A DNA stretch of 64,000 nt from an uncultured Draconibacterium sp. (GCF_963675065.1 NZ_OY775906.1:2582001-2646000); one strand, 5' to 3'; numbered from the stretch's first letter, positions 9,983 through 19,967 are shown. Notes: a model not told the origin generated them from the sequence alone. Translations and numbers: made by a program.

Positions 9983-11194
9983 CTAAGCTTCTACTACTTT
10001 CTTTTTTCTATGTTTTAAAAACAAGTACAAAAAAGCCAGCGAAAGAAATGCGGTAAGAATAATAACATACTGGAGTGTAGCTGCACCTGCAGCTAAATCA
10101 TCGCCAAACTTGGTAGTTTGCACATCATAAATTTTACCCAATACGGGTTGAGCAATAGCTCCACCAAGGAATCCAATTCCTCCCATTATGGCTAATCCCA
10201 AAGCCCCGCTTGTAGGCACTTTTTCGGCAACTACTCCCAACATATTCGGCCAAAAGAATCCTATACCCAGTGCAAAAACCGTAGCCGATGCAAATAATAC
10301 AGCACCGGATGAGATGCTCATTAAATATAAACCGATTCCGGAAAAAACAGCGGAGAACAATAATACTCCGATACCCGATAAACGGTGAACAACCGGTCCT
10401 GCAACCAATCTGGCCAAAGCCATAATTGCTGAGATCCACACCAGGATCAAAATTGCTCCAATCCCTTCGCCAAATAGGTTACTTACCGAATTATTAAATA
10501 ATGCAGCAATCCACTGGTTGGTTCCTAATTCGGTGGCAGCTGTAAACAACATACAAAAGGCCATAAAAAGAAATAATGGAGACACACATGCTTTAAGCAT
10601 ATCTTTGTACGATGCGCCGGCTGTAACCCTTTCTGTTTTCGGAAACTTTTGACGGAAGAAAAACAAGCCGTAAATCAAAGTGGGTAATAACATTACTGCT
10701 GTTTGAATACGCCATCCGATACCTATTTCATTTAAAAAGAAAACAATAAGACCTCCGATTACAATACCGGCCGGGAACCACATGTGAAAGCGATTCAGCT
10801 TTGCCGTTTTATTGTTCGGATAAAGGGCCGTAACCAATGGATTTGCTGCAGCTTCAACACTTCCGTTTGCAATACCAATAAACATGGTTGAAAAGAAAAG
10901 CGACCAAAAACCTTGTGCAAAAATGGTCCATGTAAGGCCAATAATATGGCAGGCAAAAGCAATAGCCATAACTCTTCCGATGCCCAAGATATCAACCAGG
11001 GGACCCAAAATTACCATGGCAAGTGTAAATCCCCAAAAAGCAGTTCCGACTATCCATCCAACCTCTGCCCCCGCAAGGTTAAATTCTTCCATCCACGGAG
11101 TAATAAAGCCACCGCGGGTTCCAAAGGAAAGGGCTGTAACTACCAGAGCCAGGCAGCTGGTATTAAACAACAAAGAAGTTCTGATTTTATTCAT
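9983..11194 (-). CDS. MFS sugar transporter (FucP/YihN-like)
   Basis: Inner-membrane major facilitator protein, 403 residues, with about 12 hydrophobic segments. Seen: N-terminal half with GGFITPWMEEFNLAGAEVGW, a cytoplasmic loop motif GPLVDILGIGRV between helices 2 and 3, central basic loop RQKFPKTERV near residue 190, and C-terminal basic tail KHRKKKVVEA. Loop wording and VEAAANPLVTALYP resemble the sugar:cation symporter branch of MFS. It is the last gene of the minus-strand operon starting with susC, 115 bp after the first Gfo/Idh/MocA gene, and is followed by a strong terminator. It probably carries the monosaccharide or keto-sugar product into the cytoplasm; substrate is inference. Confidence 0.88.
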   Translation of the reverse strand: MNKIRTSLLFNTSCLALVVTALSFGTRGGFITPWMEEFNLAGAEVGWIVGTAFWGFTLAMVILGPLVDILGIGRVMAIAFACHIIGLTWTIFAQGFWSLFFSTMFIGIANGSVEAAANPLVTALYPNNKTAKLNRFHMWFPAGIVIGGLIVFFLNEIGIGWRIQTAVMLLPTLIYGLFFFRQKFPKTERVTAGASYKDMLKACVSPLFLFMAFCMLFTAATELGTNQWIAALFNNSVSNLFGEGIGAILILVWISAIMALARLVAGPVVHRLSGIGVLLFSAVFSGIGLYLMSISSGAVLFASATVFALGIGFFWPNMLGVVAEKVPTSGALGLAIMGGIGFLGGAIAQPVLGKIYDVQTTKFGDDLAAGAATLQYVIILTAFLSLAFLYLFLKHRKKKVVEA

Positions 11195-11309
11195 ACTATT
11201 ATAATTGTTAGTTCTGAAAGGTATAGTATGTAACTCGCATGAATTATAATAATCCTTCTTGGGGTAATAAATTACATGCTCCTTTCATAAGTTTAGTAAT
11301 AATTAAATT

Positions 11310-12662
11310 TTACCAAAGTTCTTCACCGTATTCCCATCCTGCACGAACGGGCTCTTTAATGTAATGATCCAACTCAGGATGGTTGGCTACCTTCATGTTT
11401 GCTGCGTCGTATTCAATACGAGTATTAAAACGCTGAGCAAGTACGCCTATAAGAGCCATTTCTGTTAGTCCGGTAGCATAATTAAAGTTCGAACCGGGCA
11501 TTGGGCCATTACCTTTAATGGCATCCAAAAATTCTTTAACGGGTCCTCCCTCAATTCTTGGAATTGTAGGTGCTGGCATTTTGTTGTCAACCCAATCTTC
11601 CCATTCTTCATCAGACATGATCAGCATTGCATTATTTGGCCGGCCACCGGTTATTATACTTTGCTTTTCGCCAACCATTATCATTCCCGAAGGAGGCAAT
11701 TCATCAATTCCCCATTCAGACCTGTTTTCTGGTTTTAATCCGCCTTCATACCATTTCAGAACTGCCGGTGGTTTATTTCCTCTTTCCGGAAATTCAAAAC
11801 GAATTACCGATTTGTCGGGTACAAAACCATCAGGAGAACCCGAATGGAATTCAGTTTCAACAATAGTAGGCATTCCTAATTCTAATGACCAGAACGGAGC
11901 ATCCAGCGTATGGCAGGCCCAGTCGCCTAATTCGCCATTACCGAAATCATAAAATCCTCTCCACGAACGGGGAACATAAACTTTGTTATAAGGGCGAACA
12001 GCAGCAGGCCCCAGCCACAAATCCCAATCCAGACTTTCAGGAATAGCTTGTTCTGCAGGCGGGTATTGCCCTGGTTTGGTGAAATATTTTCCTTCGCCAA
12101 ATTCGGGTCCGTTAAACCATGCAAATATTTCTTTTACTTCTCCTGTTACTCCTGCGTCGTACCATTCTTTTACTTTCCTGATACCATCAGTTGTATGCCC
12201 CTGATTGCCCATCTGCGTAATTACATTGTAATGTTCTGCTGCTTTTTTCAATGTTCTTAATTGCCAGACATTATGAGCCAGTGGTTTTTCAACAAAAACA
12301 TGTTTGCCCAATTGCATGGCCGCCATTGCAGCAGGAAAATGACTATGATCGGGTGTTGATACCATAACGGCATCAATTTCATTAGCCATTTCGTCGAACA
12401 TTATTCGGTAATCTTTATATCGCCTGGCTTTAGGGAAAGCATTAAAACCTTCACTGGCACTTTCGTCGTTTACATCGCATAAAGCAACAATATTTTCATT
12501 CTTGCTTTTACTCCAGTTTTCACGACCTCGTCCACCAACACCTATAATGGCTATGTTAACTTTTTGCGAAGGCGAACAGCTCAATAAATTTGGAATTAAT
12601 GCCGTACCAACACCTATAGCAGAAGCAGATCGAAGAAATCTTCTTCTATCAATATTTTTCAT
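11310..12662 (-). CDS. Tat-exported Gfo/Idh/MocA-family oxidoreductase (lipoprotein)
   Basis: NAD(P)-dependent sugar dehydrogenase/dehydratase family protein, 450 residues. Seen: twin-arginine signal DRRRFLRSASAIGVG followed by NLLSC, a lipobox, so the mature protein is probably a periplasm-facing lipoprotein; Rossmann start NIAIIGVGGRGREN; STPDHSH; the family EKP motif in VFVEKPLAHN; C-terminal alpha/beta substrate domain with FNGPEFGEG and SWRGFYDFGNGELGDW. Family members oxidise or epimerise sugars, and exported ones such as Zymomonas glucose-fructose oxidoreductase carry a tightly bound cofactor. Located between the ThuA-like gene (32 bp upstream) and the MFS gene. No truncation. Exact sugar unknown. 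Confidence 0.92.
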   Translation of the reverse strand: MKNIDRRRFLRSASAIGVGTALIPNLLSCSPSQKVNIAIIGVGGRGRENWSKSKNENIVALCDVNDESASEGFNAFPKARRYKDYRIMFDEMANEIDAVMVSTPDHSHFPAAMAAMQLGKHVFVEKPLAHNVWQLRTLKKAAEHYNVITQMGNQGHTTDGIRKVKEWYDAGVTGEVKEIFAWFNGPEFGEGKYFTKPGQYPPAEQAIPESLDWDLWLGPAAVRPYNKVYVPRSWRGFYDFGNGELGDWACHTLDAPFWSLELGMPTIVETEFHSGSPDGFVPDKSVIRFEFPERGNKPPAVLKWYEGGLKPENRSEWGIDELPPSGMIMVGEKQSIITGGRPNNAMLIMSDEEWEDWVDNKMPAPTIPRIEGGPVKEFLDAIKGNGPMPGSNFNYATGLTEMALIGVLAQRFNTRIEYDAANMKVANHPELDHYIKEPVRAGWEYGEELW

Positions 12663-12693
12663 CGCTTACATTTTATAAGTTCTTATTCAACTA

Positions 12694-13503
12694 TTAGTAG
12701 GCAGGGCTCACCCAACTTTCTTTGGGCTGATATTTACTTTCGCTGGCCCAGCGTATTCCTCTTTTCATGATTTCCATGGCTTCAGGAACTTCGAAATCTG
12801 CCATCACATGACCCGAAGAGGAAAAAAAGATCCTTCCTTCGCCATAATATTTTTTGTAAGCTACCGGCATTACACAGCCATCGGCCCATGGCGCATGACC
12901 TGCAATAAATTTTGTTGTTGAAAGTACTTTAACGTTCGGATCAACATGCATGTAATATTGTTCCGAGTGCAAATCAAAATCGTCGAGACCTGCGGTTATC
13001 GGATCATCATGATCGACAATATTAACCCTGAAATCGATAACGTTACCGGGATGTGCTACCCATTGCGAGCCAATCATAAACTGGTACTCGGTATTGTTCC
13101 TGAACGAATCATTAAGACCGCCGTGCCATCCGGCAATTCCGGTTCCATTATTTTTGACTGCATTTAAGAGGCCACTTTCCTGTTCTCTTGTAATTTGAGA
13201 CATTGTGACGATTTGAATGATAAGATCTCTTGAGTCCATCAGATCTTTATCGAGGTATGAATCAAGAGTATCAGATACAACAACTTCTGCTCCTTCAGAA
13301 CGCATCCATGGGACAAATATATCAACAGACTGTTCCGGCTCGTGCCCCGGCCAGCCTCCCCAAACATAAAGTACCTTTTTGCCCTTTAGTGAGTCATTTG
13401 TTTGTTGTCCTCCGGCTCTTGCCATATTTTTAGGCAGCAGGATCCCTCCGGCTCCTGCTGCTATTGTGGTTTGTACAAATTTTCTTCTTGAAAAAGAATT
13501 CAT
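12694..13503 (-). CDS. Tat-exported ThuA-like domain protein
   Basis: 269-residue protein of the ThuA/trehalose-utilisation family, a GATase-like fold whose biochemical role is not firmly established; in Rhizobium ThuA acts with the Gfo/Idh protein ThuB on disaccharides through 3-keto intermediates. Seen: signal FSRRKFVQTTIAAGAGG with twin arginine, then KKVLYVWGGWPGHEPEQSVD, AGWHGGLNDSFRNN, FMIGSQWVAHPGN, HSEQYYMHVDPN and GRIFFSSSGHVMADFEVPE, which match the family core strands. It is placed between two Gfo/Idh/MocA genes (17 bp after one, 31 bp before the other), the same combination as ThuA/ThuB. Function with those enzymes is inference. Confidence 0.88.
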   Translation of the reverse strand: MNSFSRRKFVQTTIAAGAGGILLPKNMARAGGQQTNDSLKGKKVLYVWGGWPGHEPEQSVDIFVPWMRSEGAEVVVSDTLDSYLDKDLMDSRDLIIQIVTMSQITREQESGLLNAVKNNGTGIAGWHGGLNDSFRNNTEYQFMIGSQWVAHPGNVIDFRVNIVDHDDPITAGLDDFDLHSEQYYMHVDPNVKVLSTTKFIAGHAPWADGCVMPVAYKKYYGEGRIFFSSSGHVMADFEVPEAMEIMKRGIRWASESKYQPKESWVSPAY

Positions 13504-13520
13504 TTCGAATAATTTAATGT

Positions 13521-14810
13521 TTATAATTTGTATCCATTGTGGTATTCCCTGTGAAAATATTTTTCAGCTTCCGGATCGTTGACAAAATACTGGGCATCAG
13601 GAGACCATCGTACCGGACGGTTCAATTCGTAGGCAATGTTTCCTAATATACAACATGTAACTGTTCTCTGACCAACTTCTACCGGTGCAATAGGATCTCG
13701 TCGTGACCGTACTGAATTGATAAAGTCTTCCACATGTCCTGCGCTTCTTTCATAAAGTCCTGCATCTTTTTCTCCCTGATCAGAAGGTAGTAATGATTTG
13801 TCAGAAGCCGCAATTTTTCCTCTTGAAACTTCAATCCATCCATCTTCTCCCCAGAATTTAAGACCGAGAGTTTTTCTTTCGTCGTAAGGCTCATTTACCA
13901 TTTCAAGGCCATTATCGTACACATAGGTCAGGAATTTGGCTCCCTGGTAACCCGGTGGAATAACTTTTACCGGACCACTGTGGTCTTTTTTCAAAGCCCA
14001 CTGGCCAATATCGAAATTATGTGCACCCCAGTCGCAGGTAAATCCTCCGCCTGTTTCTTTATAATATCTCCATCGTCCCCAGCCTCTTTCTCTTACCGGT
14101 GGATCTATAGAAATTGGTAATGCAAGTGCTGAATTAAAATGAATACTATGTGGAAGTGGCCCCAACCAACGATTCCAGTCCAGACCTTCAGGAATTGGTT
14201 CTGCGGGTAAGTCGTACGGATCAGGGCCCGGACCTACATAAGCTTGTACTTTTGTGAGTTTTCCGAAGGCTTCCCGATGAACCATACTAACGGCATGTTG
14301 ATAATTGCTGTCGGAACGTTGCTGGCTTCCTGTGGCGAAAATCACATTATTACGACGCACAGCCTCGGCAACTTTTATACTTTCTTTGATTGTAAAAGTT
14401 ATTGGCTTTTCCTGATAAATGTCTTTACCGGCATTACATGCATCAATAGCGATCATGGCGTGCCAGTGGTCGGGTGTTGCAATTACTACTGCATCAATAT
14501 CATTACGATCAATAATAGGGCGGTAATCCAAATAGGTGGTCACCTCTCCATCAGGGTAATATTCTTTAACCTGTTTCTCGAACCGTTTTCTTTTTATACC
14601 GTAAACATCTGCCCCTGCAACTACTTCGACTCCTTTTATGTGACGGAATCCGTTTAATAAGTTCATCGCTTGCTGACCAAGGCCAATAAATCCAACACGT
14701 ATTGTATCGTTGGCACCAGCCTTAAAACTTTGTAATAATGGCAACGCAGTTATACCTGCGGCTCCAATTGAACTGGTTTGAATAAACCTTCTTCTTGAAA
14801 AATTTGTCAT
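13521..14810 (-). CDS. Tat-exported Gfo/Idh/MocA-family oxidoreductase
   Basis: 429-residue NAD(P)-binding sugar oxidoreductase, paralogous to the product of 11310-12662. Seen: twin-arginine signal FSRRRFIQTSSIGAAG with an Ala-x-Ala-like end (FKAGAND) rather than a lipobox, so probably a soluble periplasmic protein; Rossmann motif VGFIGLGQQAMN; ATPDHWHAM; EKP motif in YQEKPITFTI; substrate domain with LDWNRWLGPLPHS and TCDWGAHNFDIGQW. First enzyme gene after susD, separated from it by 72 bp that hold a 14-bp hairpin. Together with the ThuA-like and second Gfo/Idh proteins it probably modifies the imported sugar in the periplasm. Confidence 0.92.
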   Translation of the reverse strand: MTNFSRRRFIQTSSIGAAGITALPLLQSFKAGANDTIRVGFIGLGQQAMNLLNGFRHIKGVEVVAGADVYGIKRKRFEKQVKEYYPDGEVTTYLDYRPIIDRNDIDAVVIATPDHWHAMIAIDACNAGKDIYQEKPITFTIKESIKVAEAVRRNNVIFATGSQQRSDSNYQHAVSMVHREAFGKLTKVQAYVGPGPDPYDLPAEPIPEGLDWNRWLGPLPHSIHFNSALALPISIDPPVRERGWGRWRYYKETGGGFTCDWGAHNFDIGQWALKKDHSGPVKVIPPGYQGAKFLTYVYDNGLEMVNEPYDERKTLGLKFWGEDGWIEVSRGKIAASDKSLLPSDQGEKDAGLYERSAGHVEDFINSVRSRRDPIAPVEVGQRTVTCCILGNIAYELNRPVRWSPDAQYFVNDPEAEKYFHREYHNGYKL

Positions 14811-14846
14811 AATTCAATTTTTATTGTTTAGTTGTATAGATTAATA

Positions 14847-14877
14847 TTTGCTCCAGCTGTTTTACAGCTGGAGCAAA
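14847..14877. promoter_or_regulatory. 14-bp intercistronic stem-loop between susD and the oxidoreductase gene
   Basis: TTTGCTCCAGCTGT (14847-14860) and its perfect complement ACAGCTGGAGCAAA (14864-14877) enclose a three-base loop. On the transcribed minus strand the U-run precedes rather than follows the stem, so it is a weak terminator at best. Stems in this place often protect the 3' end of the susCD message and lower expression of distal genes; that role is inference. Confidence 0.7.
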
Positions 14878-14882
14878 AAAGT

Positions 14883-16703
14883 TTAATATCCCGGATTTTG
14901 TACGATTTTAGGATTTTGATCAATAACATCCTGAGGAATAGGTGTCATATATTGTTTCAGATTAAATGCAGCAGTCCACTTCACTTCTTCTTCAACACTA
15001 TATACCCAAACTCCTGAATTGTCGCTTGGAACAGTGTTCCTAATCACCATGTTGTGACGCTGGGTACCCATTGTTTGTTCGGCAATTTTCCAACGTTTGT
15101 TATCATGGTATCTTTTATTTTCGAAACAAAGTTCAACACGACGTTCGTCTCGAATTGCCTCACGCATTTCTTCCTGAGATAAACCTGGTTCAAGATCTGA
15201 AATACCTCCGCGCGCCCTTATTTTATTGATTGCACTGTAAACCGATGCGTCGGGGCCTACAGCCTCATTTTGTGCTTCGGCATAATTTAACAGCACTTCG
15301 GCATAGCGATAGTAAACAAAGTTCTGTCCACTGGCGTCATCGGCAGGAGCTGCATCAGGATTCAGTTTTTTCTTTTGATAATAACCTGAATCGCCCGCAT
15401 CAGTTTTACCGGCCAAATCAATCTGGTTGGTTTTATCAGGATTTGGATAGGTTTCATCAATTCGGGTATAAATAATGTCTGTTTCCGGCATCCAGTCCAG
15501 TTTATAAGGAGCTCCATCGTAAACGATAAAATCGTAAAACCGAGGTTCTCTGTCCGCATATGGATTTTGTGGATCGTAACCGGAAGTTGGATCGTTGATG
15601 TCTTTTCCATTTGCCATCTTGAATTTGTCAACCAGTTCCTGCGTTGGGTTATAATTACCCCAGGTCATATATTGGCCTAATACATAAGTAGGGCCACCTC
15701 GTCTTTCATAGTTGGCTCCCATACCTCCAACATTGGCAACAATTTGCCTGTCCCAAATAACCTCAGAGTTATATTCGTTTGCTGCCCGCCATAAGTTAGC
15801 AATATCATCAAATAGTTCGTAATACTGCCCGTCGCCATACATATCGATAAACTTTTTATTTGTTGCCGCTGCTTGTGCGTATAATCCCGCTCTTGGTGAT
15901 GCAAAATGAACAACGTTATCCGGGTCAGAAAGGTAAGCTGAACCGCTGTTAAAAAGTTCGCTGGCTGCAAACAGTTCCATCCAACCTTTTAATGCCAGGG
16001 CTGCACCTATTGTTGCATGTCCGGCTTCTCCGTCTCCTGCATTGTATTTCACAGGTAAATTTCCGTTATTAACGATTGCTTCCAGCTCACTAACAATAAA
16101 ATCAAATGTGGCACCAAATGTTTCTCTTGGATAGAGCAATTCATCTTCTGACATAGAATTTCTGTCGAGTGGATCAGTAATAATAGGCAAACCACCGTAA
16201 TGCATAAACATTTCACTATAGAAAAATGCTCTTAAAAATTTGGCTTCATCCATACGTTTATTGTACCAGTCGGTAGAAAAGTTTTCTTTATTTTCTTCGA
16301 TCTTTTGAATAAACGTATTGGCCTTTCTTACATAAACAAAAAAGTTTTCCCATGAATAATAGCCTTCGGTTGGTCCTTCTGTTCCAAACCAGGCATTAGT
16401 TGTACTTGACGATGGAGCAAGACATACTCCCTGTCTCCAGTTGGAAGCCGTATAATAGTGACTGATATTGTAATCATCGGTATAATAATCTAAATTTTCA
16501 GAGGTATTCCATTTATTTGCAAGTTCACTATATACGTCATTTAGGAAAATATCGGCATTACCATCTGATGCCCATTGTGTAGCATCACTAAGGTTTGCTT
16601 TATCAATATTTTCCAGGAAATCCTCCTGATCGCAGGCGAATATACTTAGTATAAACAAGGTTAATATTCCTAAGCGGAGTATATTATTTATATTTCTTTT
16701 CAT
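14883..16703 (-). CDS. SusD/RagB-family outer-membrane lipoprotein
   Basis: 606-residue glycan-binding partner of the upstream SusC. Seen: lipoprotein signal ending LSIFAC (Cys24) and then DQEDFLENIDKANLSDATQW; the N-terminal helical part with YYSWENFFVYVRKANTFIQKI and DEAKFLRAFFYSEMFMHYGGLPII; C-terminal signature VYYRYAEVLLNYAEAQNEA, AINKIRARGGI, EAIRDERRVELCFENKRY, which are typical RagB/SusD motifs. It starts 18 bp after the susC stop. Length is at the upper end of normal. Substrate not determinable. Confidence 0.96.
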   Translation of the reverse strand: MKRNINNILRLGILTLFILSIFACDQEDFLENIDKANLSDATQWASDGNADIFLNDVYSELANKWNTSENLDYYTDDYNISHYYTASNWRQGVCLAPSSSTTNAWFGTEGPTEGYYSWENFFVYVRKANTFIQKIEENKENFSTDWYNKRMDEAKFLRAFFYSEMFMHYGGLPIITDPLDRNSMSEDELLYPRETFGATFDFIVSELEAIVNNGNLPVKYNAGDGEAGHATIGAALALKGWMELFAASELFNSGSAYLSDPDNVVHFASPRAGLYAQAAATNKKFIDMYGDGQYYELFDDIANLWRAANEYNSEVIWDRQIVANVGGMGANYERRGGPTYVLGQYMTWGNYNPTQELVDKFKMANGKDINDPTSGYDPQNPYADREPRFYDFIVYDGAPYKLDWMPETDIIYTRIDETYPNPDKTNQIDLAGKTDAGDSGYYQKKKLNPDAAPADDASGQNFVYYRYAEVLLNYAEAQNEAVGPDASVYSAINKIRARGGISDLEPGLSQEEMREAIRDERRVELCFENKRYHDNKRWKIAEQTMGTQRHNMVIRNTVPSDNSGVWVYSVEEEVKWTAAFNLKQYMTPIPQDVIDQNPKIVQNPGY

Positions 16704-16721
16704 GATGTATCGTTTTATATA

Positions 16722-19700
16722 TTAAAATGTTATATCAATTCCAAATGTAGTAGACTTCATAACCGGATAAGCAGTTTCTCTCAAATCGTAGCCCAACTCT
16801 GGGTCAACATGCTTAAGCTTACTAATTGTAAACACATTTTGGCCTGTTACATAACAACGAACATCTCCAATACCCAATTTATCAGTTATCCTTTCGGGCA
16901 GGGTGTAACCGATAGTGGCAGTTTTAAGTCTTAAGTAATTGGTATCTACCATCCAGAAATCAGTTTGCTGGGTGTTATTATTGTATGGAGATGGTGTAGC
17001 CCTTGGATATTTCGCATTTTGATTTTCCGGAGTCCAGCGGTTATCAAAATATTCATACGAAGTATTACTTCCGTTGTTCTCAAAAGGAACAGTCATAAAT
17101 TGGTAAGTTCTGATACTAGCTTTGGCAGCTCCCTGGAAGAACAGAGCAACATCAAGATTCTTCCATTCCAAACTAGGAGTAAAACCGAAAGTCATTAACG
17201 GATATCTCGGATAACCAATTTTTGTTTCATCATTCGAATCGATTTTACCATCCGGCACTCCGTCAGGGCCACTTAAGTCAGCATACTTAATATCTCCGGG
17301 ATGAAGTTCACCAAACTGTTCAACATTATAACCATCATCAGAGTTTATTATACCATCGCCATTGGTGTCTTCAGCGGTAGTGAAAAGACCTAATGCCTTA
17401 TACCCGTATGGTGTTCTATAAGGTTGACCAACCCTGGTACGGTTTGGATTATTTGCCTCTGCATCGCTTTGAAATACTTCTATCATTTGGTTTCTGGCAT
17501 AACTAAAGTTGGCAGACAGTCCAATTACCATATCATTATTTAAATTGTAAATACTGGAAGCGTTGATTTCGATACCGTTATTTTTCATTTCTCCTTTATT
17601 CTCCTCCGACAAGTCTAGTCCATACTCTACAGGGAGTGTTACTTGTGGCGCAAGAAGCATTCCGGTACGTTTTTCATGGAAATAGTCAAATTCCAGGTTC
17701 AGCAGCCCGTTCCACATATTTAAGTCGAAACCAATATCCATCTTTGTTGAAATCTCCCATGTGATTGCAGGGTTTGGTTCACTTTCGTTAGCTGATCCCT
17801 GAACAAGTGAACCATTTCCAAATGCATAAGCATTTCCACGAAGGCTGTAGCCTGCCAGGTATTGGAACGCTTCACCGGCGAGCATACCTGACTGTCCCCA
17901 TGAACCTCTTAATTTTAGGTTGTCAATATTTTCTTTATCGGCCATAAATCCTTCTTCAGAAATTCGCCATGCGGCAGAAAATGCAGGAAAATATCCCCAG
18001 CGTTCTCCAGGTGCAAAATAGTAGTGCCCATCATATCTACCCGATGCTTCGAATAAATACTTATCCATGTAGCCATAACCTACACGATAAACGTAGCCAA
18101 TTTCGCTACCGGTTGAAGAAGCTCCACCATTGTCGTAATCGTTTTTGTCTGAACTACCAAAGTCCATTTCATCAATTAATATGGCAAAGTTGTTTCTTCG
18201 TGTCCAGAAATTATCTCTTGATGACTCTCTTGCTTCGGCAACAAGTAAACCTGTTACACTGTGGTCGCCAAATGTGCGGGCATAATTCAGGTAAGCCTGA
18301 TAGGTAAAATTCGCCCACCTTTCTTCCTCAAGCCTCAGGTAACTATATAGCGGAGACGTGCCTTCCTGAGTTGTTTGTGCTTCGGTAAATGAATAAGGTG
18401 TTGTGGAATAATCAATTACATGATAGATAAAAGGAAGGTGCCATTGTTTTGTTCGTTGAATATTAGGGTCGTAACTAAAAACGCCTTTAAAATTAAGGCC
18501 TTCAATAAATGGCAACTCCTGTTCTAAGGTTAACGAAGTTAAAAGGGTTTTTCGGTTTATATCTGTGTAACCATCAGAGTTTAAGGCAGCAATAGGAGAA
18601 CTTGCAGATGATTCCCCCCAATGTTCTCCATCAGAATAGAGCATTGTTTGTATAGGTACAAATTTGTAAAAAGCCCGGAAGAGGTGTCCCTGACGGGTAT
18701 TTTCACCAGGATCAAGCTCATCGGTCTCTTCTATCGAACCATGAATTGACATACTCACTTTGGTAGTATTGGTTGCCTGTAATCCCAGACTGATATTGTA
18801 GCTATACCTTTTATAATTAATTTTATCTACAATTCCTCCCTGATCATAATATCCTAAACCTGCGTGGTAATTAAATTTTGATGAACCACCACTAAACTCC
18901 AGGTTGTAATTCTGTACTGGTACGTTTGTATTCCAATGATCAATAAATTTTGAGTCGGGATATAAATCCGGATCCTGTCGGTGTAAATTAGGATAATCGG
19001 CGATTAAATCCGGATCATTAGGAGGTGTTGTTCCATTTGGTGTTAGGTTGTAATAACCTTCATTTTGGAGTGCCATATAATCCTGTGCATTCAGCATTTC
19101 CGGTAAATATGTTGGATTCTGAATTCCAAAAGATGAAGTTAAGCGAACAACAGGTTTGCCGGCTGTACCTTTTTTGGTGGTAATAAGAATTACTCCGTTG
19201 GCCCCACCAATTCCGTATGGAGCAACAGCAGCCGCATCTTTAAGAATTGTAACAGATTCGATGGTTGCCGGATCAACCTGGCGTATATTATCTCTTTTTA
19301 CGCCATCAACCACAATCAAAGGATCGCTGTTACCTGTTGTAACAACTCCACGAATATGAATGTCGGGATCATCGAATCCCGGTTGACCTCCGTTAGGACG
19401 CATACTAACACCGGCTAATTTACCAGCCAACGCCTGAGAAATATTAGGAACTGGCACCTTGGCCAATTCTTCTCCTTTAACAGTACTGATTGCACCGGTT
19501 ACAGTGGTTTTTTTCTGTACACCATAACCGATGGTAACTACTTCTTCAATACCAATTACATCTACTTCCATGGTAACATTAATAACCGACTGATTACCAA
19601 CTGGAACTTCCTGAGACCGCATCCCGATAAAAGAAAATATCAGGATATTATCCGGCGAAACATCACTTAATGAGAAATTCCCGTCGGTATCGGTAATTAC

Positions 19701-19967
19701 TCCATTACTTGTTCCTTTAACTACAACGGTTACACCAGGGAGAGAAGCCCCGTTGCTGTCAGTTACTTTTCCGGAAACCGCATTTTGCTGAACATCTGAC
19801 ACTTCGGTTTTACCCCGATTTAAGTCAGAATCGTTGACATTCGAATAAGTACTGGCTGAAACATGATTGAAACTTGTTAACAAAAGAATTAACACGAGTT
19901 TCATCGAAAGCAATAATTTCTTTTTCCTGTTGAAATACAGAAAAAAACAAGTTGCATTTTTTTTCAT
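16722..19967 (-). CDS. SusC/RagA-family TonB-dependent outer-membrane transporter
   Basis: Oligosaccharide importer and first gene of the operon. I place the start at the ATG at 19965-19967 (1081 residues): the product then begins MKKNATCFFLYFNRKKK, the extended signal usual in this lineage, whereas an in-frame ATG 45 bp upstream adds an unlikely hydrophobic leader. Seen: signal, carboxypeptidase-regulatory-like domain near residues 62-145 (GKVTDSNGASLPGVTVVVKG), plug start EEVVTIGYGVQKKTTVTGAIS, DPLIVVDGVKRDNI, GIGGANGVILITTKKG, large barrel, C terminus TTFGIDITF. Followed after 18 bp by susD. The leader contains two hairpins, listed separately. Confidence 0.96.
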   Translation of the reverse strand: MKKNATCFFLYFNRKKKLLLSMKLVLILLLTSFNHVSASTYSNVNDSDLNRGKTEVSDVQQNAVSGKVTDSNGASLPGVTVVVKGTSNGVITDTDGNFSLSDVSPDNILIFSFIGMRSQEVPVGNQSVINVTMEVDVIGIEEVVTIGYGVQKKTTVTGAISTVKGEELAKVPVPNISQALAGKLAGVSMRPNGGQPGFDDPDIHIRGVVTTGNSDPLIVVDGVKRDNIRQVDPATIESVTILKDAAAVAPYGIGGANGVILITTKKGTAGKPVVRLTSSFGIQNPTYLPEMLNAQDYMALQNEGYYNLTPNGTTPPNDPDLIADYPNLHRQDPDLYPDSKFIDHWNTNVPVQNYNLEFSGGSSKFNYHAGLGYYDQGGIVDKINYKRYSYNISLGLQATNTTKVSMSIHGSIEETDELDPGENTRQGHLFRAFYKFVPIQTMLYSDGEHWGESSASSPIAALNSDGYTDINRKTLLTSLTLEQELPFIEGLNFKGVFSYDPNIQRTKQWHLPFIYHVIDYSTTPYSFTEAQTTQEGTSPLYSYLRLEEERWANFTYQAYLNYARTFGDHSVTGLLVAEARESSRDNFWTRRNNFAILIDEMDFGSSDKNDYDNGGASSTGSEIGYVYRVGYGYMDKYLFEASGRYDGHYYFAPGERWGYFPAFSAAWRISEEGFMADKENIDNLKLRGSWGQSGMLAGEAFQYLAGYSLRGNAYAFGNGSLVQGSANESEPNPAITWEISTKMDIGFDLNMWNGLLNLEFDYFHEKRTGMLLAPQVTLPVEYGLDLSEENKGEMKNNGIEINASSIYNLNNDMVIGLSANFSYARNQMIEVFQSDAEANNPNRTRVGQPYRTPYGYKALGLFTTAEDTNGDGIINSDDGYNVEQFGELHPGDIKYADLSGPDGVPDGKIDSNDETKIGYPRYPLMTFGFTPSLEWKNLDVALFFQGAAKASIRTYQFMTVPFENNGSNTSYEYFDNRWTPENQNAKYPRATPSPYNNNTQQTDFWMVDTNYLRLKTATIGYTLPERITDKLGIGDVRCYVTGQNVFTISKLKHVDPELGYDLRETAYPVMKSTTFGIDITF

